Source: Gigantopelta aegis (Eukaryota > Mollusca > Gastropoda > Neomphalida > Peltospiridae). Taken from it: a stretch of DNA of 64,000 nt. The notes under the pieces are model-generated. The model ran no database searches, was not told the DNA's origin, and saw only the letters and a list, made by a program, of their open reading frames with translations. The stretch spans positions 43,872,004-43,936,003 of the forward strand of contig NC_054706.1 in assembly GCF_016097555.1 (NCBI RefSeq). Direction: 5' to 3'. Each line of letters starts with the position of its first letter. The stretch's first letter is position 1. The position numbers and the translations under genes are program-made. Of this stretch, positions 49,501 through 60,439 are shown piece after piece.

Positions 49501-52500
49501 TACTAGATAGAATATATGAAGAGTTCAGGCGCATAATGCGATATAAACCATTTTTTTTCTTGTTTTTAGTTAAAGCAACTATTGTATGTCAGTAAGGGCT
49601 AATCGTAGGCCCGCTGATTTGCTGCAAAACATGACTGATCCTTATGAAATTGTATTGGGTAAATCCCATTTTTTTAAATTATCAAAACGCGATATACGTC
49701 AATTAAAAAAATCACTTTTACTGAAAATGAAAAAAATGGATATATCATGTTTTGTGCCTAAACTCTTCATATATAGAAAGACAACATAAAATCTCCAAAG
49801 TGATTAACATATTTGCCAAAGTACATTTCACCAAATCTGTACACAGGTGTCATTGTAAAACTAAAACCTAGCAGAGTGGCTTTCTTGATAAACATAAAAT
49901 GTTCTATTGAAATAGAGAGATAGTTAAAAGTAGCCAGCCATTTGTGACACCATACTCTAGTCCTGACTCCTGATTACAATAGGTGAGCTCACAGTAAAAT
50001 GGATGCATTATTTTCAGTTAGAGGACACAAGAAAACTGATAAGAGCAATACTTCTGCACATCTCCTTTAGTGGCATCCAACATTATGATAATGAGATCTG
50101 CTGTTCTTGCTACAGATATCACTTGTCGTCCTCTACCTTTCCCTGAAAGATAAAACAAACACGAAAGTCATGACCTGACCATAAACATTCCTAAGGGTGT
50201 CTTTAAGACTATACAATGCGATAATCAAAAGAATCAATCCTAGTGTTGGGAATCAGTTGGGATTTCATCATCGATTATCAATTTGGTTTGCACCAACCCA
50301 TCTACTTTAGAATTATATAAACTTAAAGAAATTGAATTATTGTCGTGTTAAATACACCCTACAAATTATACTAATTTTACTGTACTTACTTCCTATTTAA
50401 TATCTGGCATTTTTACTAACACATGAAAACAAATTCAATACACGAACTAGCACACGAAGTAAACATGCAATGACACACAACTGAAAATCATACAATTAAA
50501 CCATCACTAAGAACAAAGCTTAAAGGAGCTCGGACACCAAAAGACATGTAGTGTGTAATGGATTAAGTTAGCGTCAAAGACTGCATTACTCTAACGCCTG
50601 GCTCGCTGCGAGGCACCGGTCAGCTGCGCGTCTTAGGTTTGGGGTAAAAACAGAAGTGGGCGGGATTATGCATAGATCTGAACGAAAGTGAGGCAATACA
50701 TCATCGGTGAGAGTTACCAAGCAATACCGGTATACGTGTTGATTCTTTAGTTGTGCCTTTTAGTCGTCTTTTGTTTTTTTGTCTCCAGGTTTATCGTAAA
50801 TTTAATTTACAAGATAATTAGTGTTATTATATACTGTCGACGTAATTATATGATGGTTAACTGCGCAGTGTTCAACTGCAACAGTAACAGCAATGCATCC
50901 CAAGAAACGGCCAACATCATGGTTTCGATTTCCAAAAAAACCCCCGAAAGTTGTTTTAAAACATGGACGCATTATTGTCATCGAATGGGCTTTACACCAA
51001 CTAAATACAGCAGGTTATGGTACATTTACAATGTGAAAATTAAAACAAGTATGTACTTAAGATATACATTAAATAAAGGTATTGCAATTTGTTCACATAC
51101 GAATATTTAAACTTCACATTTATTTACCTATAATTACCAAATTAATTTTCACCGACAGCCCATAACGACTCCATACTAATGTCTCTTGATCTAGTTGGTT
51201 TGTTAACCTCATAATAAAACACCTGACAGACTGGGTATAAACTCTACATCAGATTTTGGTTACAATGGCAAAAATTAATGTGATAAAGAAAAGCTCACAA
51301 GTAGGGGGCACCCCTCCACCCCAGTTCCTACGGGCCTGTTTTATTACGTACCCACAAATTATTTTCTGGCAGAAAACCTGGTACCTTTGGTAGAGGTTGA
51401 AACAATTGGTCGTCTAATTTTCGACTGTTACCATAAAATAATATAATTAATCACTTTTGGCATCTAGCAATTTAAAGCAAAATTAACAATAGTTACCACA
51501 TGGAATAAGCATCATATATTATTTTGTTTTACCTGTAATATATTTGACCTGTAATATATTTTCATCAGGACTTCCTTCTTCCTCCATGAATGATTAAAGA
51601 AAATAACACTGGATATATTGTAATTATTTTAATTTTATTCCAATATATAACAAATTTGTTTTATGTCAGTATGTGGAGCAAACTACCTGAAACAGTTGGT
51701 TTGAAATCATGATTACAAAATCATAAAGATAAAAGGAAGTGGGGGGGAGGGGGGGGGGAGAGAGGGGGAATACAGTCTCTAGTGAGGGATACAAACTAGA
51801 TTTTTTATCTTTATATCATCTTTATTTATGCAAAGAAGTGAAAATTTAAAACATACATTTTCTTCCTAGAGTGTGTGATGGAGAACAAGCCCCTAGGCCC
51901 GCCCCTCCCCAGTTCCTACGGGCCTGTTGTATTTTATATTAATAAATGCAAAAAGTACATAATAATATTGTCGATAAGACCTATTAGTTGTAAAGTGATT
52001 GTCAGTATGTGGCAACAGTATATTTTCCAACATTTCTGTGTTTCTGTACCCGGCTGTGGACAGTTTCGGCAGACTGGTAACACATTTTCTTAATAATTAA
52101 AAATACACGGTTTAACCAAACACATTAAAACTTGGAGGGTAACTAGTTAAGAGAACAAAGTTTTTTGTTAAATTATTATATCTTGCTTTGGTGAGGAGGG
52201 GGATGCTTTTTGCAAATTTGCAAAATCGGCCTCTGGAATATCCCCTGACGTGTCATATTTATATCTATGCTGAACAAGATTTATGATGAAATATTATTAC
52301 ATTTTGGGTGCTTTTCTTCTAATTAGGTCCATTTGCTTCAGTTTACATTAAAAATGTCATAAAAAATTATGTTTAAAAAAATGCTTGTATGCTAGTCTAT
52401 GACCGTGTGGCTTCCTCGTCTTCGTCGACAGTTGATTCATCCAAATTTTCATCTAAGACAACATTTCCAGGATTAGGGACAAAGTCTTTGATAAGTGGTT

Positions 52501-55500
52501 CAAACTGATACAGTTTGATGCCATTAGCACAAGCTGGACACAATTCTTCGTCACTCGAATCGCTAAATTCGTCCATGTTGCTTGGTAGTTTCTTCAGTTT
52601 TCCTCTCATCGATGACGTCACGGGTCTAGCTCATCAATTGTCGACAGTTTCCGACAAACATCGGCGAAAAAAAACCCCAACCAAGACTGGCACGCTTAAC
52701 TTAGTCAATAAGGGGAGCGCGGTAGTTGCGTGTTGTGGTTTATGACGGCAAATAATTCATTACGCCGTATATATGATTTAGTGTCAGGTCTCCTTTAAGC
52801 CAAAAAAAAGAAGAAGTAAAACGTTGGTCTCTGGTCAGACCAAAGTTCCAGAATTCATGCGGCAATGCGGCTTTGTTTGTTTCCCATTCTTTTCTCAAAG
52901 AATGGATTGCACAGAAAACGTGGGTATTTTTGATACCGAAAATTGTGCACACTGACCATGTAATATTGTGGATTGTAAACTTGATAGGTTTGTCGTAACC
53001 TGTGAATGGGTTACCAGACTCTCTGCTTATTTCGATGCCAGCGGTCTTGTTATTGTTTACCTACCTTGAGCAGCTCCTTCTATGATACCTGGAAGATCAA
53101 GCAGCTGTATACAAGCACCATTGTACTGAAAAATTAAATACACTCAGTGTACTGTATGTTTTCCCCACAATATCCACATACACAGGTTGTTGAATTATAC
53201 ACCCTCACTATATTTGTAGAGTAAAAGGCAGTCCATTACATCATTTAACCTCATCATATCCACATATGGTTTCTGAATATGTAACCAACATATAGCTACT
53301 TCAACATAACGAAGAGTTGGTTTAGGATACTTTATTTACCGTTCTGTATCTGTACTGGAATGACATTATGACCGAGCCTTTATGTGATCTTTTAAAAAAT
53401 TATTTTGTTATTATCCAGTTTTGAATGCTCGACAAAAAGAGAGGCCTAAATCAAACAATACTCAGAAACTCTGACACATCAATCATTTAAAGATATAATG
53501 GATTATAACATGCATCTCATTTCTTCAATTGAGAAAGGAACATATAATACAAAATCATTTCACAAGGACTACAGTTCATTTAAAGATATAATGGGATATA
53601 CAATTTTATTTTAAAGATGCAAACCCTGTGAATGGCTTTCATTTCTTTAATTGGGAAAGGAACATATAATACAAAATCATTTCACAAGGACTACAGTTCA
53701 TTTAAAGATATAATGGGGTATACCATTTTATTTTAAAGATGCAAACTCTGTGTATTGGCAAAGCTATTCATGAATGCAAAATGTTGCAATTTTTTTTGTT
53801 TATATCCCAGTAAAGAAAATCCATAAACATAATTTGAAACATACTTACAAATAATACATTCTATATATGATTCACTCCCCACCCCAAAACAATAACACTC
53901 AATAATACAAAGTCCAAAAATAAAATTGATGTCATCTGATGTTCCGTTTATCAATGAAATAATTTTACCTGCATGCAAATCATTTTGCAATGGCATACCT
54001 TTAAAATGTACTGATTATAACAATTATAACAAATTAATTTATAAATGTTTGGCAACATGTCTGTTGCATAATTGCATTGCTGCAATCAGCAGTGTAACAT
54101 AAGCCGTGCTTGGGTATATTAATAAGTTAACACAAAATTACCTCAATTACTCCAGGAATACATGTCAGGGTTGTGAATTCATAGTTTGCAGACTCGCTAT
54201 GCGTTGATGTCAAGGCGTTCAACAGAGTTGACTAAAAGTAATTAATACACATGAATACGTAATACATACAAACATATCTTATCTACTTCTAAACTGATCT
54301 AATGTAAGCAAAACATTATCTTATTATTTTCTTTACCTTTATGTTGTCTATGACAGAGTATGACAAATATTTTGAAAAGTCACTAGCCACAGGGCTAGTG
54401 GGTTTGTGAAAACCACTAGCCCACCAAGATAAAGCACTAGCCCAAATTCCTGATCAATTATATCTGGATTTTTATATAATTTTTGTAACATTACACATTT
54501 ACGTGTATAACAGTAAAATAAAACAAACACTTAAATCATGTTGTAACTTTCAGTTTTTTGTCGTGTCGTACGTTTTGTCTTTTGTCAAGTGTGATCCATC
54601 ATCATTGTCCCATTTTCGTTTTTGCCCTCCCCCCGGGGAAAAATAATTGAGCAAACTCTTGGTTGGTATCTAAACACACTATCAAAATAATTAAATTTAA
54701 ATGAGGGTACGACAGTGTGACACACGGTAATAGATGGTTCAGTGTATTTGGTAGTTAGTTATATATTTAGGGCCTACTATTTATGTCGCCAGGAACGGTG
54801 ATGCCAAATAAAGGGCATTATTCCGTGTCAGACCGATATCAAAAGAATATAACGGCGACATCTAATCCGTTGTTAATTGATGAACAAAAAAGGTATTATC
54901 TTGTATCGGCAGCTGTGACATATTATCCAAACCGCTACACGCAATAGGCCAAGCCGAGTCATTGCATATGCGGTTACCATTAAAGTAAATTGTTTTCCTG
55001 ATTGCCGATAACCACATGTTAGCAAAGTGTTAAATTAGAAAACAATAGGTAAATAAAACAAACACTGAAATTCAAAGCATGGCTGGGGTTTACTTGATTG
55101 AGATTAACCTGTCGTCGTGATTGGTGATTTCCAAGTTCTTAGCCTAAAACATGTGTGAGATTAACTACCACGTGACGTGTCTAACCAATCAAAACACGCA
55201 TGTCATTAGACTTTATTTCCTGTGCCAGAAACTTGAAAGGGAAAGGTAAACAATGCATGCTGTAACTGTGACGATGTAGAGACAGCATGTTACTGCAGTT
55301 TGCAGACCTAGCTCAAGTGGATTATTATTATATACTGATTGCAGGGGCTAGTGGTTTTGCATTTCTCACTAGCCCGAACTTAAAAACCACTAGCCACAGG
55401 CGTTGGGCTACCGGATTTGTCGAACTCTGTCTATGATATATCAAAGGCTGTAGTATGTGCTGTCCTGTTTGTGGGAAAGTGCAAATAAAAGATCCCTTGC

Positions 55501-58500
55501 TACTAATAGAAAAATGTTGTGGCTTTTTCCTGAAGAGTACACATCAAAATTATGTTTGACACCCAACAGCTGATGATTAAATCAGGGGTGGAAAATTGAA
55601 TTGTAAAAAAGAGGAAACTTAGAGGGAGCCAGACTGCCATTTTTACTTTAGATATCCCACGCTGCATTTCGACACCAGCTAAAGCTTACTCGCTCCCTTT
55701 GCAAATGAAACCAAGTAAGAAACGCAGCCGCATTTAGATTCATAATCAGTGCATAAAATTTGATTTTTTCAGACAAACGATATGTCGTTCATGTGGTTTT
55801 AGTGTTTGCACGAACAATTTTCTCCAGTGGTTCAGATACAAATATAAAGGTGAACCGGCAACGGTAATCAAATGAGAATCCTCATAAGATGGGCGATTTT
55901 CATAGCTTTTCTCCAAATTCTTATCATAAATACTAAATTATTATTATTATTTGGTATGCTGGGACTAACTTGAAAGCTGCCATTTACATTTCAGCACACT
56001 ACCCCATCGGTTCTGTTACAGGGGAGTACTTGTTGGCACCAAACAAGTCTGAATGAAACAGGGATTTCCCGAAAGCTTTTGAGCTTTCGGGTCTGAACGG
56101 AAAGAACCGAAGTTCTGCGAATCCTGGATGGATCCAATCGATGCTGCAACTCAGTGTTTCATCATATTCTAATTTCCACTTGTTATTTTAAAAGTCCCTT
56201 ATTAAACATACTATTTTCTTCGCTGTGTGTGTCATATTTTAATAAATTGATTTAGCAAGGGTTGTACTTGTTTTCATTACAATACATGTTTCAGAATTAA
56301 TGTATATATTTCAACGTAACCACACAGGTGACAAAAAGTAAATAAATATACAGAACTTCACATAGGTTTTTTTCGCTTCCTATTTATTGCTCGAGTTTAT
56401 TGTGTGCAAGAATATTTACCACGAGACCGCGTGGTATCTTCCTGCTCACTACATGCGACTATGTTATTAAATGTTATTGACACTTCTAATGACAGTGCCA
56501 ACTTTGTAATTGACAGTGATGTCGAGTTCAAACGGCCCGTTTTCTTATTATTTTATTCCAAAAATAGTTATATTAGCCAAAACACGCCAGTTTACATTTT
56601 CTGATGAGCGATTATAGTTTTTGCACAAACGATCCGTCGTTCGTGTCGATATTGGTTTTGCATAACTGACAGACGAACGACAAAATTGTTCGTGCTAAAT
56701 TTTATTCCCCGATAATGATGTCACAACATAATTTGATGTATAACGTCACCATTTAGGACAGTTTTATGATATCATAGCGCTAAGATAGCTTCAAAAATCT
56801 GGCCCAGAAGGTACATAACCGATTCCCCCCCCTCCATGAGAGAAAATCTGTGGATCAGAGGAGAATTCCCACCCCTGTTAAATAAATTAAATTAACCTTT
56901 AACCTTTTACCTTTTTCAAAAACCAGGTCAAGTATCAAAATGTTACTTACCTTTCCAACTGATGGAAAACCTATTAAGGCAACACGAGCATCACCAGATT
57001 TCATAACATCAAAACCTTCTCCCTAAAAAGAAATAGTTAACGTAAAAATTATTTACTGCTTTTTTAAAAAGTCTCTGTAAAGGCTCACCATGTCAATGAA
57101 AAGTAAAGTATAAAAAATCCACTAATTCCCAAACCAAATTTATATTAATGTAAATTAAACTTCAAGAATAAATATTTTGTCTTGAAATTCAACTTCTGGA
57201 GTCGAAACTGGCTGGAATTCCTGCCGGACATTTGGTTTTGACAAATGCCTTTAGCTTTTGTTTTGTTAAAAATAAGCAAAAGAAAAAAAATTCTAATAAA
57301 TGTTGTGGTTTATAATCATTACTTCCAGGGAACATTTTGTTTTCAAATCTTGATTAGCGATATTTCAAGTCAACTGAAAATTTATTAGCAACTACTGTTT
57401 AATGTTTTAAAATTGTGTAGCATCTCTGAAACTTGCGTAGCAAAGCACGACACTGAAAATGTTGCCTGACTTCTGTAGTGGAATAAATTTTACAAATATT
57501 TGGAATAAAGGAACAGACCCTAATTTTTAAACACTAAGGCATATTTTACTATTAGAGCTGTTTAGGAGATCTCACTGAAATCAAACATTACTAATATTTT
57601 GTTTAGATTATCTATTTCCATACAATAGAAGTGTTTCTGGTCATCCTAGTGTTTCTAATACCACAAAATGAATTTTTCATATTTTTAAAAACGCACGTGT
57701 GTCTGAGAATTAATGGTTATGGAGCCGGATTTTAGTCTATTTTTAAGGGTATTTCAATCTCACAAACTCTTGTTTCACTCTGCTGGATCCAAATTTTTAC
57801 AGGTTTGTAAATTAACCAAACTTACTGTCCATTTTTACGGCTGAAACTAGAGTCTAGGTAAAAAATATGCCTTAGTGTTTAAAAACTAGGGTCTATCCCT
57901 TTAAGATATATATATTTTACTGAAACTAAGGTGTGAGTATAAAATCTAAATAATTGACGGTCCGATGGGATGACTGGCTAAAATATTTCCTGGCCAATCA
58001 TGGCATGGTCATGCTGACTGACAAAAACTGATCAGGATGGTATTATTTCAATCCCTGAATTTTTATATATTTTATAGACCGGCCTTGGTGGCGTTGTGGT
58101 TAGGCCATCGGTCTACAGGCTGGTAGGTACTGGGTTCGGATCCCAGTCGAGGCATGGGATTTTTAATCCAGATACCAACTCCAAACCCCGAGTGAGTGCT
58201 CCGCAAGGCTCAATGGGTAGGTGTAAACCACTTGCACTGACCAGTGATCCATAACTGGTTCAACAAAGGCCATGGTTTGTGCTATCCTGCCTGTGGGAAG
58301 CGCAAATAAAAAATCCCTTGCTGCTAATCGGAAAGAGTAGCACATGTAGTGGCGACAGCGGGTTTCCTTCCTCAATATCTGTGTGGTCCTTAACCATATG
58401 TCTGACACCATATAACCGTAAATAAAATGTGTTGAGTGTGTCGTTAAATAAAACATTTCTTTCTTTCTTTCTATATGAAGATACAGTGAAGCATAAGACA

Positions 58501-59064
58501 AAAGATAACTAATAATTTGTGTGAACACACTCTATACCTGCATGCAAATATGATCATCATGAACATAATGAAGATACCACAAAGAAAGTGACAAAAATGG
58601 AATTGCTTTGTAGATTTGGTAAAAGTTTGAATACAATCTACAGGTTTATCAAACAATTCATTAGTTTTCCAACTGTAAAAACAACTGGTGAACTATATTT
58701 GATTTAGGTGAAATATTTTAATGTAATTATTAATATTTTGTTAGAAAATAATCGTGTTTTTGAAGTTAAAAGATAATTTGGTAAAATGTTCTGCTCACCC
58801 AGAACTAGCACTGTTTTTTTCAAAGTTTGAATTTATAATCTAAGATATGGATGTTACATCTCAATTATAGATAAAATAAACATAGGAGGTAACATGAAAA
58901 CAAACATCAAGAAAACATAGTTAGGTATGAGTTAAGTGTATAATATTATAATACTATGCATATGTTTAAAGTCACCTTTGGTCCTGCCTTCCCCTGTGGT
59001 TCTAACAGCTGTTGTCGATATCTGGCCAACTTGGCTTTTAGCAACCCCAGATGATACTCAGTGG
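43502..59064 (-). CDS. DRG2: DRG2, developmentally regulated GTP-binding protein 2 (13 exons; first exon missing)
   Basis: Exons in order: 59064-58976, 57022-56951, 54231-54142, 53125-53065, 50142-50052, 49436-49364, 48835-48745, 47324-47227, 46893-46817, 45841-45753, 45020-44962, 44155-44102, 43588-43502. All are GT-AG with closing phases, for 342 residues to the TAA at 43504-43502. Only the 22-residue N-terminus of the known family is missing, so the full length would be 364, as in human DRG2. GTPase motifs: G1 GFPSVGKST, G3 DLPG, G4 NKID, then a C-terminal TGS domain ending VIQVVKK. Stretches PKKGGG, HEYKIFN and VEHVCH separate it from DRG1. DRG GTPases (Obg/HflX-related, TRAFAC class) act in the cytoplasm with a DFRP partner (RWDD1 for DRG2) on translating ribosomes. 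The first exon is probably past 64000. Confidence 0.95.
44102..44155 (-). CDS. DRG2: DRG2 exon, TGS domain
   Basis: 54 nt: [18 protein letters not shown], donor TGG|GTAGGT. Confidence 0.94.
44962..45020 (-). CDS. DRG2: DRG2 exon, TGS domain
   Basis: 59 nt: [19 protein letters not shown], beta-grasp TGS core; donor GTG|GTGGGT. Confidence 0.94.
45195..45300 (-). mobile_element. tRNA-derived SINE fragment, second family
   Basis: Complement of a tRNA-like head (CTTAGTTGGCTGAGCACTGG) preceded by AAAGTGATCCTCCTGGCTGT; related to 63601-63745. Confidence 0.55.
45421..45630 (-). mobile_element. SINE, head and body
   Basis: The minus strand reads GGCCTCGCTGGTGTGTCGTG, GTTAAGACATAAGG, GGTAGTGGGTTCACAGCCCG (B box-like), GGCTCCCACCCAGAGCC: the same head type as 27064 and 58079, in a DRG2 intron. 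Confidence 0.7.
45753..45841 (-). CDS. DRG2: DRG2 exon, G5 to TGS boundary
   Basis: 89 nt: (S)[20 protein letters not shown] then IRVYTKKRG. It contains the G5-equivalent SC.M and the start of the TGS domain. Confidence 0.94.
46817..46893 (-). CDS. DRG2: DRG2 exon with G4 motif
   Basis: 77 nt: [20 protein letters not shown] then HSVVV. NKID is the guanine-specifying G4 motif. Confidence 0.95.
47227..47324 (-). CDS. DRG2: DRG2 exon
   Basis: 98 nt: [20 protein letters not shown] then [12 protein letters not shown], donor TAT|GTGAGT. Confidence 0.95.
48006..48355 (+). repeat. tandem repeat, ~140-bp unit, 2.5 copies
   Basis: Each unit carries CATATCTTGCATACAG, ACCATCAAACC and TGTTGCGTACTATTACTAGG. 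Located in a DRG2 intron. Confidence 0.85.
48745..48835 (-). CDS. DRG2: DRG2 exon
   Basis: 91 nt: [20 protein letters not shown] then [10 protein letters not shown]. The PKKGGG start distinguishes DRG2 from DRG1 (KKKDKGG). Donor ATA|GTATCT. Confidence 0.94.
49364..49436 (-). CDS. DRG2: DRG2 exon
   Basis: 73 nt: [20 protein letters not shown] then IYFK, donor AAG|GTAAGT. This is the helix leading into the S5D2L-like insertion typical of DRG proteins. Confidence 0.94.
50052..50142 (-). CDS. DRG2: DRG2 exon, G-domain core
   Basis: 91 nt: [20 protein letters not shown] then LDATKGDVQ. The donor AA|GTATTG is weak, but the frame (…VQK then RLLE) matches the family exactly. Confidence 0.93.
50853..51015 (+). 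pseudogene. frameshifted THAP-domain fragment
   Basis: Described under the Kolobok-like element. The zinc Cys pair and FPK motif are visible but in different frames around 50917-50950. No complete C2CH module. Confidence 0.6.
52397..52621 (-). CDS. acidic 74-codon ORF inside the Kolobok-like element (unrecognised)
   Basis: Starts [19 protein letters not shown], has [15 protein letters not shown] (CPAC) and a YQFEP motif, and ends in an acidic DEDEEATRS tail. It runs against the THAP fragment and points inward from the right end of the element. Short acidic leaders with a YxFEP motif accompany some invertebrate transposon proteins, but I do not assign a family; it may be the 5' part of a longer lost frame. 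Confidence 0.35.
   Translation of the reverse strand: MTSSMRGKLKKLPSNMDEFSDSSDEELCPACANGIKLYQFEPLIKDFVPNPGNVVLDENLDESTVDEDEEATRS
53065..53125 (-). CDS. DRG2: DRG2 exon with G3 motif
   Basis: 61 nt: [20 protein letters not shown] plus one base. DLPG is the G3 (Walker B) motif. Confidence 0.95.
53485..53750 (+). repeat. tandem duplication, ~126-bp unit
   Basis: Two full copies and a partial one of a unit with TTTAAAGATATAATGG and GGAACATATAATACAAAATC, in a DRG2 intron. Confidence 0.85.
54142..54231 (-). CDS. DRG2: DRG2 exon with switch I
   Basis: 90 nt: [20 protein letters not shown] then [10 protein letters not shown]. It contains the conserved [11 protein letters not shown] switch I/G2 block. 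Confidence 0.95.
54354..55429. mobile_element. hAT-like non-autonomous element (CTAGCC-rich)
   Basis: Inverted ends CAGAGTATGACAAAT / ATTTGTCGAACTCTG; direct flank TCTATGA (8 bp GTCTATGA if one G is shared). Both subterminal regions carry repeated CACTAGCC. Fragments of the same family lie at about 24560-24700 and 27179-27300. Confidence 0.8.
55438..55582 (+). mobile_element. SINE fragment
   Basis: GTATGTGCTGTCCTGTTTGT, AAATAAAAGATCCCTTGCTA body, ending where the element at 55583 begins; the SINE 3' tail resumes only vaguely after 56877. Confidence 0.75.
55583..56877. mobile_element. hAT-like element inserted in a SINE
   Basis: Inverted ends CAGGGGTGGAA / TTCCCACCCCTG; direct flank TTAAAT. 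The interior includes repeated TCGTTCGTG blocks similar to those in 25394-26195. No transposase. Confidence 0.75.
56951..57022 (-). CDS. DRG2: DRG2 exon with P-loop
   Basis: 72 nt: [20 protein letters not shown] followed by SVGK. The Walker A/G1 Lys is the last codon before the donor; the Ser-Thr follow in the next exon. Confidence 0.95.
57509..57900. mobile_element. TTAA-flanked MITE, family A
   Basis: About 35-bp inverted ends (AGGAACAGACCCTAATTTTT and its near-complement through CACTAAGGCAT). The right flank is TTAA, the left ATAA. In a DRG2 intron. Confidence 0.75.
58079..58473 (+). mobile_element. full-length tRNA-derived SINE, long-head form
   Basis: 395 bp. A box TGGCGTTGTGGTTAGG and perfect B box GGGTTCGGATCCC; body as in 8157-8482; tail TCGTTAAATAAAACATTTCT plus (TTTC)n. 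In a DRG2 intron. Confidence 0.92.
58976..59064 (-). CDS. DRG2: DRG2 exon (second coding exon by family comparison)
   Basis: 89 nt: reads [20 protein letters not shown] then EPQGKAGPK, the basic helix-turn-helix N-terminal region before the G domain. It starts with CC, needing a G from the missing first exon to make the Ala of the conserved NKA. Donor AAG|GTGACT. Confidence 0.93.
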
Positions 59065-60099
59065 CTGAAAACAAGAAAAATAAATGAACTTTATGATGCT
59101 AATATTATCATGTTCTGCAGAAAAACTATGAGATACTGTAAGTTTAGTCCCCCCCCCCCCCCACCACCACCACCCTCCCGATATATAAGCAATAAGCTAG
59201 GTGTCATATATGTAATATAGCAATTGAGGTGGACTTAACAGAGAAAAAAGCTAAATGTGTATAATGAATGTAAAACAGAGTTTTAAAGTCTCCCCTCCTG
59301 CTCCGGAGTTAGTCACTGGCGAAGTCAGAGGCTAAATCCGTAGTGGGCGTGCCTGAACCTTTTTGGATAGGGGCACGAGAAAATAGTTCCCACTCCCACA
59401 TTAAAGTCTCAAAAATGGCCGATTTGAAGATAAAATGGCATTTTAATGATTTTTTCCATTGTCTACTGGAAACCAGCAGTCTGCTATATATCAGACCTTC
59501 ATAATCTTCTTAATGCTCATAGAAAATTCCACGTCTCTGTATACATTACTTACTGAGATAATGGGACTTAAAATATAGCACAAAAATGATAATGGCCATT
59601 TTCGAGCTACCGTTTGGAATACAGAGCCCAAATTTTGGATTTATTCATGAGGATAACTAAGGAATATTTTATACGAATCTGCAGTGTATCCGAGACTGAA
59701 GTGTGTGGGCAACCTCAAAAATTGATTGATTTTAGATGAAATGAACAATTAGCCAGGCACTGATCTATGTTGGAAAAAGAAGAAATGATCATTGTACCCC
59801 TTTCCAGAACAGACGGAAAGAATTTTGATAAAAATGGGAGAAACAAACATTTATCAGCTACATTTTATAATGTTTCATCACGCTCTATGTTCATATTAGT
59901 AAAGGTTCTAAATTATACTTGGGATTCATATTTCATTATCATTTAGGCAATAAAATTTAAGCCAACCAGATGATTTCCATTAAAAATGTGAGTCAGTGTT
60001 TCTGCCAGAAAGACATTTTTGGGTATGGCATATGAAACTGAATGCAACCAAAGTCAGTAGAGACAACAGAAACCATTACAGCACTTTCTTTTATTATTC

Positions 60100-60275
60100 A
60101 TCGACTACAGAGGAAACCTGCTACATTTTTCCATTAGTAGCAAGGATTCTTTTATATGCACCAACCCACTGACAGGTTAGCAAATACCACAGCCTTTGGT
60201 ATACCAGCCATGGTACACTGGTGGGAATGAGAAATAGCCCACTTGGCCCACAGACGAGGATCGATCCTAGACTGG
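60100..60275 (-). mobile_element. SINE body fragment
   Basis: The complement carries the GATCCTCGTCTGTGGGCC, GGTATACCAAAGGC and ATAAAAGAATCCTTGCTAC blocks. Confidence 0.75.
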
Positions 60276-60329
60276 CCAATTTCTAAAAGAATAATTCTGT
60301 TACAATATTGACATAACTTATATATAGGA

Positions 60330-60439
60330 AGGACTTTCCTTTGGCACTGTCACTAACCCTAGTAAACCCTATTTTAAGTATTTATGATAAGTATTTATAA
60401 TCATATTCTTTATACGTGACAATGCCAAAGGAAAGTCCT
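60330..60439. repeat. inverted repeat, 23-bp arms
   Basis: AGGACTTTCCTTTGGCACTG and its complement with 65 bp between. Confidence 0.7.

Larger units (their letters stand above)
50524..52794 (+). mobile_element. Kolobok-like DNA transposon, degenerate
   Basis: Imperfect inverted ends AGGAGCTCGGACAC / GTGTCAGGTCTCCT, each next to TTAA, 2271 bp, inside a DRG2 intron. Near the left end, ATG 50853 opens [14 protein letters not shown], a THAP-type C-x4-C start. Its WFRFPKK follows in another frame, then [20 protein letters not shown] back in the first frame, so the gene is frameshifted at an A/C-run. TTAA targets with a THAP-domain protein are the hallmarks of Kolobok. The transposase core was not recognised. 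Confidence 0.65.

Noticed and set aside
43502..59064. Calling this GTPase DRG1
   Set aside because: PKKGGG, HEYKIFN, FREDC and VEHVCH segments and the 364-residue length fit DRG2; DRG1 differs at each.
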